Assembly (NCBI GenBank): GCA_016342495.1 | Contig: JAEIOG010000023.1 | Span: 1 to 58,841 of the forward strand | Origin: Phycisphaerae bacterium | Lineage (GTDB): Bacteria > Planctomycetota > Phycisphaerae > Sedimentisphaerales > SM23-30 | Direction of reading: 5' to 3' | Length of the DNA stretch: 58,841 nt | Shown here: positions 18,942 through 27,750 of the stretch, piece after piece | How the letters are laid out: every line of letters starts with the position of its first letter | How positions within the stretch are numbered: position 1 is the stretch's first letter | Position numbers and translations under genes: made by a program | Notes under the pieces: model-generated | What the model was told of the DNA's origin: nothing | Seen by the model: the letters and a program-made list of their open reading frames with translations, nothing else | Database searches by the model: none

Positions 18942-19142
18942 TTATAACTCCGATTTAATGCCTGATTAAAATACTCTACACCTTAATATATCGATTCTAG
19001 ACAATGGGGTCAATAGAAAAAAAGTCAAAAAAACCTAATATTTTAACAAAAAGACAAACAGAGACAACATAGATAGAACGCCTATTTGGAAATACAGAAT
19101 AGATAAAACTGTTAAATAAAGACAAAAAAGACGAAAACGCTC

Positions 19143-19170
19143 TTGACATAATCTGTAAGTTCTGTAAAAT
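19143..19170 (+). promoter_or_regulatory. Sigma-70-type promoter of the kinase/DeoC/ADH operon
   Basis: A perfect TTGACA -35 box, a 16-base spacer and a TAAAAT -10 box (5 of 6 consensus). The transcript would start about 43 bases before the membrane-protein ATG. The surrounding lacI/operon intergenic region (18942-19219) has several AAGAC[AG]A-type repeats that could be regulator contacts, but no clean palindrome. Confidence 0.7.
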
Positions 19171-19219
19171 AGAAACAAGTCAAAGACGCAAAGACAACAA
19201 TTACAACAGGAATAATAAC

Positions 19220-20251
19220 ATGGTAGATACAATGACAATTGCAGTATCATTTGCCGCAGGAATATTTGGAGCCGCTTTCGGTGCCCTGCCTGCATTTATT
19301 TTGTGTGGCCTTTTTGGGATTATCGGAGCTACCGCCAGAATGTGCGGCATTGCTGAAGGTATGCCTGACACCCTAACCTGGGGATTACTGGTAATAGGTT
19401 GCCAGACTTCATTTGGTGGTGGAATCGCAGCAGCAGCTTATGCTGCCAAAAAAGGTTATATCCCCAGTGGCAGAGATATCTGCTCGGGACTTATGGGACT
19501 AAATAAATCTGATGTACTGTTCGTAGGGGGGATTTTTGGCATTGTAGGCCAACTACTTTTCTTACTATTCAATATGGTCCCCAACATTAATGGCATCGCA
19601 TGGACAAATACCATCGCATTAGCCGTTGTCATCTCTGGCTGTATCGCCAGGGTTATTTTCCGCAGCCAAAGCCCCTTTGGAAAGGTTAAAGCCGGTACCA
19701 GCCGTTGGAAACCAACCGATCAGGCCTGTTGGTTACCATGGCAATCCAAACCATCACAACTGCTATTAATTGGCCTTGGCATGGGCATATCATCAGCATA
19801 CATCATAACAACCACCCCCGATATGATATATATGATGTTTGGAATTGGTGCTTTTGGGCTTATTTTTATGCAAATGGGTGGAAAAATACCTGTGACACAC
19901 CATATTGGATTAGCCGCCGGGTATTTTGCCATCATAACAGGTAATTTTTGGTGGGCCCTAACGATGGGGATCATGGCATCCTATCTAGCTGAATTTTTCG
20001 CCTGCATATTTCTCATCCATGGTGACAGCCATATTGACCCGCCAACATGGTCGCTGGTTGCAGTTTTCACATTGCACCCATTAATTTCTTTGACAGGCGT
20101 CTTAGACAAAAACCCCGAAGGGGTTCTTACCGCTCCTGCCTGGATTCCTGTCGCCTGTTGTATGGTTGTTGCAGCCAGCGGATATGGAGCCCTGACATTA
20201 CTTAGAAAAGAACCAATAGCAGACAAATTAGCCGAAAAACAAGCTGCTTAA
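19220..20251 (+). CDS. Polytopic membrane protein of unknown family, candidate sugar permease
   Basis: Membrane protein of 343 residues with roughly nine or ten hydrophobic segments separated by short loops. The N-terminal half is rich in Gly/Ala (GIFGAAFGALPAFILCGLFGIIG). A hydrophilic loop around residues 150-180 (SRWKPTDQACWLPWQ) and a charged C-terminal tail are visible. I do not recognise the family. It is the first gene of an operon with an alcohol dehydrogenase, DeoC and a FGGY kinase, and no ABC or MFS transporter is nearby. A role in substrate entry is therefore plausible but is inference from context only. The AGGAA ribosome site lies 7 bases before the ATG. Confidence 0.7.
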   Translation: MVDTMTIAVSFAAGIFGAAFGALPAFILCGLFGIIGATARMCGIAEGMPDTLTWGLLVIGCQTSFGGGIAAAAYAAKKGYIPSGRDICSGLMGLNKSDVLFVGGIFGIVGQLLFLLFNMVPNINGIAWTNTIALAVVISGCIARVIFRSQSPFGKVKAGTSRWKPTDQACWLPWQSKPSQLLLIGLGMGISSAYIITTTPDMIYMMFGIGAFGLIFMQMGGKIPVTHHIGLAAGYFAIITGNFWWALTMGIMASYLAEFFACIFLIHGDSHIDPPTWSLVAVFTLHPLISLTGVLDKNPEGVLTAPAWIPVACCMVVAASGYGALTLLRKEPIADKLAEKQAA

Positions 20252-20304
20252 AGAATAAATTTGTACATTTTAATCAATAACGTTAATATAAACGGAATAA
20301 ACTT

Positions 20305-21498
20305 ATGAATAATTTTGAATTTTATAATCCAGTTAAAGTAGTTTTTGGCCCTGGCCAAATCAACAATGTCGGTGCTGAAGCCGCTAAAATTGGCAAAAAA
20401 GCTTTGCTTGTCACTTATCAAGAGCACGTTTTTTTCGATGAATTGATTGAAAAAATCACCAAACAATGCAAAGATAATGATGTCGAGATAGTGCCCTTCT
20501 ATGGTATAACCGCCAATCCATTAATTGCTCAGGCCAAAAAAGGCGTCGATCTCTGCAATGAAAACAATATTGATTTCATAATCGGATTAGGCGGCGGCAG
20601 TGCAATGGATGCAGCTAAGGCAATCGCCGCTGGCGTTAAATATGACAAACCTTTATGGAATATGGTCGCAGCCAGACATGATGGAAGTGAAGTCAATTTT
20701 CCACATGAAGCATTGCCAATGATGATGATCCCAACGCTGCCGGCAACCGGAAGCGAAATGAATTGCTGTGGCGTCATAACCAACGAAGTCACTACCGAAA
20801 AATCATATTTCTGGGACCCTTGCCTTTATCCGCTGGTATCAATTGTCGACCCTGAGCTGACATGCTCATTGCCTGCATACCAAAGTGCCTGCGGCGTAGC
20901 TGACACAATATCGCATGTCTTGGAATTTTATGTCAATGGCCTGAAAGACACTTATTTGAATAATCGCATACAGGAAAGCGTAATGCTGACTTGCATTGAA
21001 TATGGTCCGAAAGTTCTGAAAAACCCAAATGACATTTCTGCTCGCAGTCAATTGCAATGGGCTTCAATAATGGCTCAAAATGGCATAAGTCAACCAGGCA
21101 ATGGCTGGACACCAATGCATCAGATTGGCCATGTACTTTCAGCTAGATATAATGTGGCCCATGGCGCATCTTTATCGATTATCATGCCAAATTGGATGAA
21201 AGTCTTAAATCACAAACGCCCTGAACGATATGTGACATTTGCGACAAATGTTTGTAAAATAAAACCTGACGGAAAAACTCAACAGCAATTAATTGACGCT
21301 GGTATCGAATTTTTTGAAAACTTCATTAAAAACCTTGGAGTACCTACAACTTTGGGTGAAGTCAACATCCCGGCAAGCGAAATTAATGATATAATTGCCG
21401 ATTCTGTCAGGATCAGCTTTGGTCCGGACAAAATGCTTAGCTGCGTACCGCCAGTAAGCCCACAAGAAGCAACAACCGTTTTAGAGACCGCAGTTTAA
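20305..21498 (+). CDS. Iron-containing (group III) alcohol dehydrogenase
   Basis: Cytoplasmic NAD(P)-dependent alcohol dehydrogenase of 397 residues, similar to butanol dehydrogenase, YqhD and lactaldehyde reductase. The nucleotide-binding GGGS motif is at residues 96-99. The metal ligands expected for the family are present as Asp200, His204, His276 and His286 (in DTISHVLE and GHVLSARYNVAHG). It would reduce an aldehyde and regenerate NAD(P)+. The next gene, deoC, releases acetaldehyde from deoxyribose 5-phosphate, so reduction of acetaldehyde to ethanol is an attractive role, though inferred. It lies 53 bases after the membrane protein and 20 before deoC. Confidence 0.93.
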   Translation: MNNFEFYNPVKVVFGPGQINNVGAEAAKIGKKALLVTYQEHVFFDELIEKITKQCKDNDVEIVPFYGITANPLIAQAKKGVDLCNENNIDFIIGLGGGSAMDAAKAIAAGVKYDKPLWNMVAARHDGSEVNFPHEALPMMMIPTLPATGSEMNCCGVITNEVTTEKSYFWDPCLYPLVSIVDPELTCSLPAYQSACGVADTISHVLEFYVNGLKDTYLNNRIQESVMLTCIEYGPKVLKNPNDISARSQLQWASIMAQNGISQPGNGWTPMHQIGHVLSARYNVAHGASLSIIMPNWMKVLNHKRPERYVTFATNVCKIKPDGKTQQQLIDAGIEFFENFIKNLGVPTTLGEVNIPASEINDIIADSVRISFGPDKMLSCVPPVSPQEATTVLETAV

Positions 21499-21518
21499 GA
21501 AAAGGAGAAGAACCAGAT

Positions 21519-22223
21519 ATGGAACTTACAGTGAACAACATCGCAAGAATGCTGGATATTAGCGAAGTAAAAGCTGACAGCACCGAAAACGACATTCGCA
21601 AGATGGCTAAGTTGGCCATAAAATATAATTGCATAGCATGTTTTGCCATGCCTTCATATACAACTTTAATAGTAGACCTGCTGAAAAACAGCCCACAGAT
21701 CAATGTGGGTGGCGTAGTAGGATTCCCATCAGGAGCAAATACAACACTAGCTAAAGTCGCAGAAGCCCATGAAATGATTGAAATGGGTTGCAACGAACTT
21801 GACATGGTAATCAATATTGGCAGGCTTAAATCCGGTGATCTTAGCTATGTATATGAAGATATAGCCGCCGTTGTCAAAGCAGCTGGTAATCTGCCAGTCA
21901 AGGTTATCCTTGAATGTCACTATCTGACTAATGATGAAATCAAAACCGCTTGCCAACTGGGCGCAAAAGCTGGGGTTTCATTCATCAAAACCGGTACCGG
22001 ATGGGCTTCGACCGGAGCAACATCTGATAATATCGAATTAATCAATAGCTGCGTGGGCGCTGAAGTTGAAATCAAAGCCGCTGGTGGCGTGCGAGACCTT
22101 GACACCCTGCTTGATCTACACAAATTAGGTGCAACAAGATTTGGCGTTGGACAAAAATCTGCCACATTAATTCTACAGGAAATGGAGCAGCGTGAGAATG
22201 AATTCATACATCATAGCCTATGA
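21519..22223 (+). CDS. deoC: Deoxyribose-phosphate aldolase
   Basis: Class I aldolase that cleaves 2-deoxy-D-ribose 5-phosphate to glyceraldehyde 3-phosphate and acetaldehyde. All three key residues are in place: Asp95 in ELDMVINIG, the Schiff-base Lys157 in FIKTGTGW, and Lys186 in EIKAAGGVRD. Its 234 residues are a normal length. A strong AAAGGAG ribosome site precedes the ATG. The 3' end overlaps the start of the FGGY kinase, so the two are probably translationally coupled. The family also contains enzymes for other sugar phosphates, so the physiological substrate could be a related deoxy sugar phosphate. Confidence 0.93.
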   Translation: MELTVNNIARMLDISEVKADSTENDIRKMAKLAIKYNCIACFAMPSYTTLIVDLLKNSPQINVGGVVGFPSGANTTLAKVAEAHEMIEMGCNELDMVINIGRLKSGDLSYVYEDIAAVVKAAGNLPVKVILECHYLTNDEIKTACQLGAKAGVSFIKTGTGWASTGATSDNIELINSCVGAEVEIKAAGGVRDLDTLLDLHKLGATRFGVGQKSATLILQEMEQRENEFIHHSL

Positions 22224-23733
22224 CCTTGGCACTGGCGGCAACAAAGCATCGCTTTATGACACAGAAGGTAAATGCCTGGCCGAAAATTTCGTTTCCTATG
22301 AAACGCTTTACCCCAGAAGTGGTTTTCACGAGCAAAGACCTCAAGACTGGTGGAAAGCTATCGTTGAAAGCACACATAAATTATTGGCTGACACTAATGT
22401 CCCTGCCGAAAAGATAAGCTGTTGTGGCATATCTGGCCATAGCCTGGGCGTTGTCCCCATGGACGAAGATAATAAATTATTGCGGGAATCAACACCTATC
22501 TGGTCTGACTCTCGCAGTGAAACCCGGCAGATAGAGCCCTTCTTCGAAAAAATTTCGGAAGAAAAATGGTATAATATTACCGGAAATGGTTTCCCAGCGG
22601 GTTTATATTCTATATTCAAGATTTTGTGGTATCGCGATAATGAACCTGAAATTTATAACAAAATAAATAAAGTAATTGGCACAAAAGATTATATTAATTT
22701 TAAACTTACCGGGGTAATTGCCACAGATTTTTCCTATGCATCTGGCAGTGGTGTTTATGATCTGGTGAATTGGAAATACAGTGACGAATTAATAGAAGCC
22801 GCCGGGATAAATCCAGATATTTTACCTAAAATTGTCCCTTCGACCGAAATTTTAGGTAATTTAACACCCGCAGCCGCCCGCGAATTGGGCCTTCCTCTAA
22901 CGGTCAAAGTAGTTGCAGGCGGGGTCGATAATTCCTGCATGGCCCTGGGAGCAAGAGCATTCAAGGAAGGCCGCTCCTACAATTCACTTGGTTCATCCAG
23001 CTGGATAGCTATTTCATCGAGCAAGCCTCTACTGAACAACAATTCAAGACCTTACGTATTTACCCATGTGGTACCCGGAATGTTTGCCAGCGCAACAGCG
23101 ATTTTTTCCGCTGGTAGCAGTTTTCGCTGGGTAAAAGAGCAGTTTTGTGCTAATCTGATAGCTCAAGCGAGTAAAGAAAATAAAGATGTTTATGAACTAA
23201 TGTGTGATTTGGCTCAAGAATCGCCAGCTGGGGCAAGGGCTTTGATATTTAACCCATCCTTAGCTGGTGGTTCATCATTAGATTCGAGCCCGGAAATTCG
23301 TGGCGCTTATATTGGCCTTGACCTTGGACATAATATTAGCGATATTCTTCGTGCGACTATGGAAGGAATTTCCATGGGATTACGAATTGCGTTGAATGAA
23401 TTAAAAGCACTAACAGAGCTGACTGATGAAATGATTGTCGTCGGCGGCGGCAGCAAAAGTGCTTTCTGGCGACAGATATTCGCAGATATTTATAATATGA
23501 AAATAGTAAAGACCTCCGTCGACCAACAGGCAGCAGCACTTGGGGCAGCAGCCCTAGCAGCGGTTGGCACTGGACTTTGGGCTGACTTTGATATTATTGA
23601 CAAAATACACGAAATCCAAAGCATTGTTGAACCTGACAGTCAAGCCCACTCTGTTTATGAAAATATATTGCCCGTTTACCAAAAAGCTTCTGGCTACCTT
23701 GGGAATATCGGAAAAGATATCTCTGCATTATAA
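22198..23733 (+). CDS. FGGY-family carbohydrate kinase (xylulokinase-like)
   Basis: Sugar kinase of 511 residues with the ASKHA fold. The N-terminal phosphate loop reads YDLGTGGNKASLYD, the central substrate part includes FHEQRPQDWW and CGISGHSLG, and the C-terminal ATP site shows the EMIVVGGGSKSAFWRQIFADI signature. FGGY kinases phosphorylate ketoses or polyols; the substrate here is not deducible. Its place after deoC suggests it makes the phosphorylated sugar that enters the aldolase branch. The ATG at 22198, inside the deoC 3' end, gives the usual short lead before DLGTGG; a GTG at 22192 is the alternative. It ends 26 bases before the second HzsA-like gene. Confidence 0.9.
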   Translation: MNSYIIAYDLGTGGNKASLYDTEGKCLAENFVSYETLYPRSGFHEQRPQDWWKAIVESTHKLLADTNVPAEKISCCGISGHSLGVVPMDEDNKLLRESTPIWSDSRSETRQIEPFFEKISEEKWYNITGNGFPAGLYSIFKILWYRDNEPEIYNKINKVIGTKDYINFKLTGVIATDFSYASGSGVYDLVNWKYSDELIEAAGINPDILPKIVPSTEILGNLTPAAARELGLPLTVKVVAGGVDNSCMALGARAFKEGRSYNSLGSSSWIAISSSKPLLNNNSRPYVFTHVVPGMFASATAIFSAGSSFRWVKEQFCANLIAQASKENKDVYELMCDLAQESPAGARALIFNPSLAGGSSLDSSPEIRGAYIGLDLGHNISDILRATMEGISMGLRIALNELKALTELTDEMIVVGGGSKSAFWRQIFADIYNMKIVKTSVDQQAAALGAAALAAVGTGLWADFDIIDKIHEIQSIVEPDSQAHSVYENILPVYQKASGYLGNIGKDISAL

Positions 23734-23759
23734 AGTTAAAGTTAAGGAAGACAAAAGAA

Positions 23760-26700
23760 ATGAAAAATATTGTGAATTTTTTACCGCTTTACATTGTTTT
23801 AGCCTTTAGCTCCTCAATCTTTGGGCAGGAGGCTTTCATTTTATCTGATAGTGATATTCATCGAGTAGCTGTCTTCAACATGAAAAATGAACTATTGTGG
23901 GAATACCCCGCCGGCTCAACTCATGATGTTGAAATGCTAGCCAATGGCAATGTGATATTCAGCACCGCCAAGTCAGTTTGCGAAGTAACACCTGACAAAA
24001 AACTGGTTTGGGAATATAAAGCTAAAGGTGAAGTCTTCTCTGTTCAAAAACTTAAAAATGGCAATACCCTAACTGCTGATGCTCATACGCTTTCAATTAT
24101 TGAAATTGATAGCAAAGGCAAAGTTGTCAAAGAATTGAAATTAGATGGTCAGACAGGCCATGGCTCCCTCCGTTTAGTGCGTGAAACAGACAAAGGATAT
24201 CTATTAGCCCTTTCAAACAGCACAATAATTCGAGAATATAGCTTCAATGGCAAAATTCTTGCCGAACTTAAAATGCCTGGCTTCACATTTCAGGCCATTA
24301 AATTAAGCAATGGCCATTTTCTTGCCAGTCACCCCAGCGGCATAATTGAATTTGATGGTTCAGGAAAAAAGATACGCGAATTTAAAGCAGCAGATCACCC
24401 GAAATTAGGTATCAGATTTGTAACAGGTTTTGAAGTTCAGGCAAATGGCGATATCCTTGTGGCCAACTGGCTGGGACATGGCCATGATAGAGAAGGTGAT
24501 TGCGCATTTTTACTTGATAAAAATCTAAGGCCAACCTGGAGATTCGCCGACTATGAACAGGCAAGCCATGTAACACAAATTCATTTTATTGACAAGCTCC
24601 CAGCTAGATTTAAACAGGCATTGCCAAAAAAAGATGATGTAATATTATTTGATTTTGAAGATGGCATGCAGGGTTGGGAAACTGTAGCGGGTAATTTCGG
24701 AAAAATACGCAATGACCGTGATATTTTTCATGGCAATAAAGAAAAATACAATAAAAAAGGTAAATATTTCCTCAATACTTTAGACAATAAAGATGGGGCT
24801 TCAACTGACAACCAAACAGGTCAGGTTGAGTCTCCGGTTTTCACTTTACTTGACCCGACAATAAGTTTGATAATTGGTGGCGGCAATTCTAACGCTACAT
24901 ACGCGGCTATTTGCGATGCTATTACCGGTAAAGAATATGCTCGCTGTGCCGGTCTAAATAAAGAATTAATGCGAACCATTCAGTGGCATGTGCCTGAACT
25001 TCTTGGCAAAAAAGTCTTTGTCAAGTTAGTTGACGAAAATACCGGCGGATGGGGCCATATCACAATGGATAATTTGCGAGCTATCGGTAAAATCGATATG
25101 ACTTTGACAAATAAGCTTAGAAAACAACGAAAACGCATAGATGCAACTAAGAATATCTCACCTATTTTGGATTCAACCTTAGCTGCTATTAACGATCTGG
25201 AAAATGCATATCCCGACACTTACCCCGCTGGTAAATTCCGCAACAAAATTACAGAATTGCAAACAATACTTTCAGCTCCTGATAATATTGATGTCACTGA
25301 ACTGGAAGCAACTGCTAAAGACATTCAACGTCAGGCATTGCTGGCAAATCCTTTAATTACTGACCAGCCTTTGCTATTTGTTACCCGTAAGCAATACAAA
25401 ACTGATCATCACAATACCGCAACGCTTTTTCAAACTGATGAGGTAAATACCAGCAGCTTTGAAGGTGGCGGAGCATTGAAAACTCTTGATGTCCGATCAG
25501 GCAAGGTCACAACGCTGATTGATGTTCCTGAAGGTATCGCACGTGACCCGGAAGTCAACTTTGATGGTAAAAAAATAATTCTCTCAATGCGACACAATAT
25601 TAAAGATGATTATAGCATTTATGAAATCAATAATGATGGAACCGGATTAAGACAGCTTACCAGTACACCTGGAGTATCTGACATTGATCCGATCTACCTG
25701 CCAGATGGAAATATTGTTTTTTCATCAACAAGACAGCCTAAATATTGTATGTGTAATAAACACATAATGGCTAACATGTTTAGGATGGATGGCAACGGCG
25801 ATAAAATCCATCAACTGGGCAAAAGCACATTATTTGAAGGCCATAGCGCCCTACTCAATGATGGACGTATTATTTATGATCGTTGGGAATATGTTGATCG
25901 TAATTTTGGCGATGCCCAGGGACTTTGGACAGTACACGCCGATGGCACAAATCATGCTATATACTGGGGCAATAATACAAATTCTCCCGGTGGAGTTATT
26001 GACCCAAGAGCCATACCAGACAGTCAACAGATTTTATGTATTTTTGGCAGTTGCCATGATCGGCCCTGGGGGACACTCACCCTGCTGGACCGTCGCGAAG
26101 GTATAGATAATAAGGCTGGCGTAATTCGTACCTGGCCTGCCGAAGCCATTAAACAAGTTGGTATTGGCAACTGGGATGCTTTTTTGAGATTCAGGCCCAG
26201 ATATGAAGATCCATTTCCATTAAATGACAAATATTTTCTTTGTTCACGCAGTACCGGTCAGGGCGAACAAATGGGAATTTATTTAGTTGATATTTTTGGC
26301 AATGAAATACAAATACACGTTGAAAATAATGGTTGCTTTGACCCGATGCCAATCAGAACCAGTAAAGCTCCTCCGACAAAGCCTTCCCGTCGTGACTTTG
26401 AAAGTTCAAAAGGTCAATTCTATGTGGTAAATGTTTATGACGGAACACACATGCAAGGCGTAAAACCCGGAAGCGTTAAATATCTGCGTGTAATTGAGTC
26501 TCCGGAAAAACGCTATTGGAATCCTCATGCCTGGTCTGGCCAGGGAACCATGTGGCCGGCAATGAACTGGCATAGCTTTGAAAATAAAAAAATCCTCGGG
26601 ACTGTTCCTGTTGAAAATGACGGCAGTGCATACTTTGAAGTGCCAGCTGAAAAATTTGTTTTCTTCCAATTACTGGATAAAGACATGAAAATGATTCAGT

Positions 26701-27557
26701 CGATGCGTAGTGGCTCAATGGTCCAACCAGGTGAATTCACCGGTTGTGTAGGCTGCCATGATGACCGTCACAGTGCCCCGGAAATTGCTTCCAATAAAGC
26801 ACCGATTGCTTTGACAAAAGATATTCAAAAGTTAAATGGCTTCATGGATCATACACGTGAAATGAGTTTCATGCGTGACGTCCAGCCAATTTTCAACAAA
26901 CATTGTATGGATTGCCATGACTATGGCAAAAAAGCCGCCGGAAAGCTTCTGCTGGCACCAGATAGAACTATTGCCTACAACGCTGCCTATAATGATCTTT
27001 GGCGCAAAGGCTATACAGGTGGTATCGGTGCAGGCCCAGCAGAGATACAGCAGGCCTATTCGTGGGGCTCGCATAAGAGTAAACTTATCGAAAATCTGGA
27101 AAAAGGTCACAATAATGTAAAACTCTCGAAAGAAGAAATGCAGACACTTTATACCTGGCTGGATATGAATGCTGTTTATTACCCAACTTATGCATGTGCA
27201 TACCCAAATAATCCCGCTGGTCGTAGCCCATTGACTTTCCAACAGTCTAATGAACTTGGTAAATTAACGGGAATTAACTTTACTGGCGGAAGCCAGCTTA
27301 GCCATAGTGGCAATAAGGGTGCAATGATAAGCTTTGACAGGCCTGAACTTAGCCGTTGCCTGGAACAATGCAAAAATGATGCTGATCGCAGTAAAGCATT
27401 AGCAATTATCATCGCCGGTCAGACTCAATTAGCTAAACAACCTAGAGCTGATATGGAAAACTTTATTATGAGTCCTGAACATCAAAAGCGCGAAGATAAA
27501 TATCAAAAACTGCAAAAACAGGAACTACAATATCGTAAAGCTTTGAGTCGCTATTAA
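23760..27557 (+). CDS. HzsA-like diheme protein with two propeller regions
   Basis: Exported protein of 1265 residues. After a signal peptide (1-22, ends SIFGQ) comes a PQQ/arylsulfotransferase-like propeller (~23-280), then a beta-sandwich (~290-440), a helical linker, a TolB-like propeller (~545-860) and two c-type heme motifs, CVGCH at 996-1000 and CMDCH at 1049-1053. From the beta-sandwich onward it aligns closely with the protein at 8053-12144. The conserved YCMCNKHIM (Cys663) and CHDRPWG (Cys765) strings are 102 residues apart in both. The N-terminal modules are unrelated. Domain order from the TolB-like propeller on resembles hydrazine synthase alpha, but no other subunit is present and the reaction is unknown. 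It starts 26 bases after the FGGY kinase with an AAGGAAG ribosome site, so it is probably part of that sugar operon. Confidence 0.83.
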   Translation: MKNIVNFLPLYIVLAFSSSIFGQEAFILSDSDIHRVAVFNMKNELLWEYPAGSTHDVEMLANGNVIFSTAKSVCEVTPDKKLVWEYKAKGEVFSVQKLKNGNTLTADAHTLSIIEIDSKGKVVKELKLDGQTGHGSLRLVRETDKGYLLALSNSTIIREYSFNGKILAELKMPGFTFQAIKLSNGHFLASHPSGIIEFDGSGKKIREFKAADHPKLGIRFVTGFEVQANGDILVANWLGHGHDREGDCAFLLDKNLRPTWRFADYEQASHVTQIHFIDKLPARFKQALPKKDDVILFDFEDGMQGWETVAGNFGKIRNDRDIFHGNKEKYNKKGKYFLNTLDNKDGASTDNQTGQVESPVFTLLDPTISLIIGGGNSNATYAAICDAITGKEYARCAGLNKELMRTIQWHVPELLGKKVFVKLVDENTGGWGHITMDNLRAIGKIDMTLTNKLRKQRKRIDATKNISPILDSTLAAINDLENAYPDTYPAGKFRNKITELQTILSAPDNIDVTELEATAKDIQRQALLANPLITDQPLLFVTRKQYKTDHHNTATLFQTDEVNTSSFEGGGALKTLDVRSGKVTTLIDVPEGIARDPEVNFDGKKIILSMRHNIKDDYSIYEINNDGTGLRQLTSTPGVSDIDPIYLPDGNIVFSSTRQPKYCMCNKHIMANMFRMDGNGDKIHQLGKSTLFEGHSALLNDGRIIYDRWEYVDRNFGDAQGLWTVHADGTNHAIYWGNNTNSPGGVIDPRAIPDSQQILCIFGSCHDRPWGTLTLLDRREGIDNKAGVIRTWPAEAIKQVGIGNWDAFLRFRPRYEDPFPLNDKYFLCSRSTGQGEQMGIYLVDIFGNEIQIHVENNGCFDPMPIRTSKAPPTKPSRRDFESSKGQFYVVNVYDGTHMQGVKPGSVKYLRVIESPEKRYWNPHAWSGQGTMWPAMNWHSFENKKILGTVPVENDGSAYFEVPAEKFVFFQLLDKDMKMIQSMRSGSMVQPGEFTGCVGCHDDRHSAPEIASNKAPIALTKDIQKLNGFMDHTREMSFMRDVQPIFNKHCMDCHDYGKKAAGKLLLAPDRTIAYNAAYNDLWRKGYTGGIGAGPAEIQQAYSWGSHKSKLIENLEKGHNNVKLSKEEMQTLYTWLDMNAVYYPTYACAYPNNPAGRSPLTFQQSNELGKLTGINFTGGSQLSHSGNKGAMISFDRPELSRCLEQCKNDADRSKALAIIIAGQTQLAKQPRADMENFIMSPEHQKREDKYQKLQKQELQYRKALSRY

Positions 27558-27750
27558 AAAATATAAAAAGTACTTATAATATTCATTCTCCGATTGGCCA
27601 TAAAATACCTGAATTAACGATTGAAATGTGTTGGTAAATATTAGACGACAAATAAATAGCATATTTGATCTTTTTATGGTATATTATATCTTAGGTAGCA
27701 AAGTCATATAATTCTAAGAATATTTCTACAATATGTGCAAAGGAAAGAGA

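Noticed and set aside
18942-19142. LacI operator in the divergent intergenic region
   Set aside because: Several AAGAC[AG]A repeats are visible, but no palindrome with the central CG typical of LacI sites could be defended.
26037-26059. A third heme site, CX4CH, in the second HzsA-like protein (CIFGSCH)
   Set aside because: The first Cys is not conserved in the paralogue, which reads TFSSCH at the same place; only the CHDRPW part is shared.
8053-27557. Anammox hydrazine synthase
   Set aside because: Only alpha-like propeller/diheme proteins are seen. There are no beta or gamma subunits and no other anammox genes, and both proteins carry extra modules unlike the anammox enzyme.
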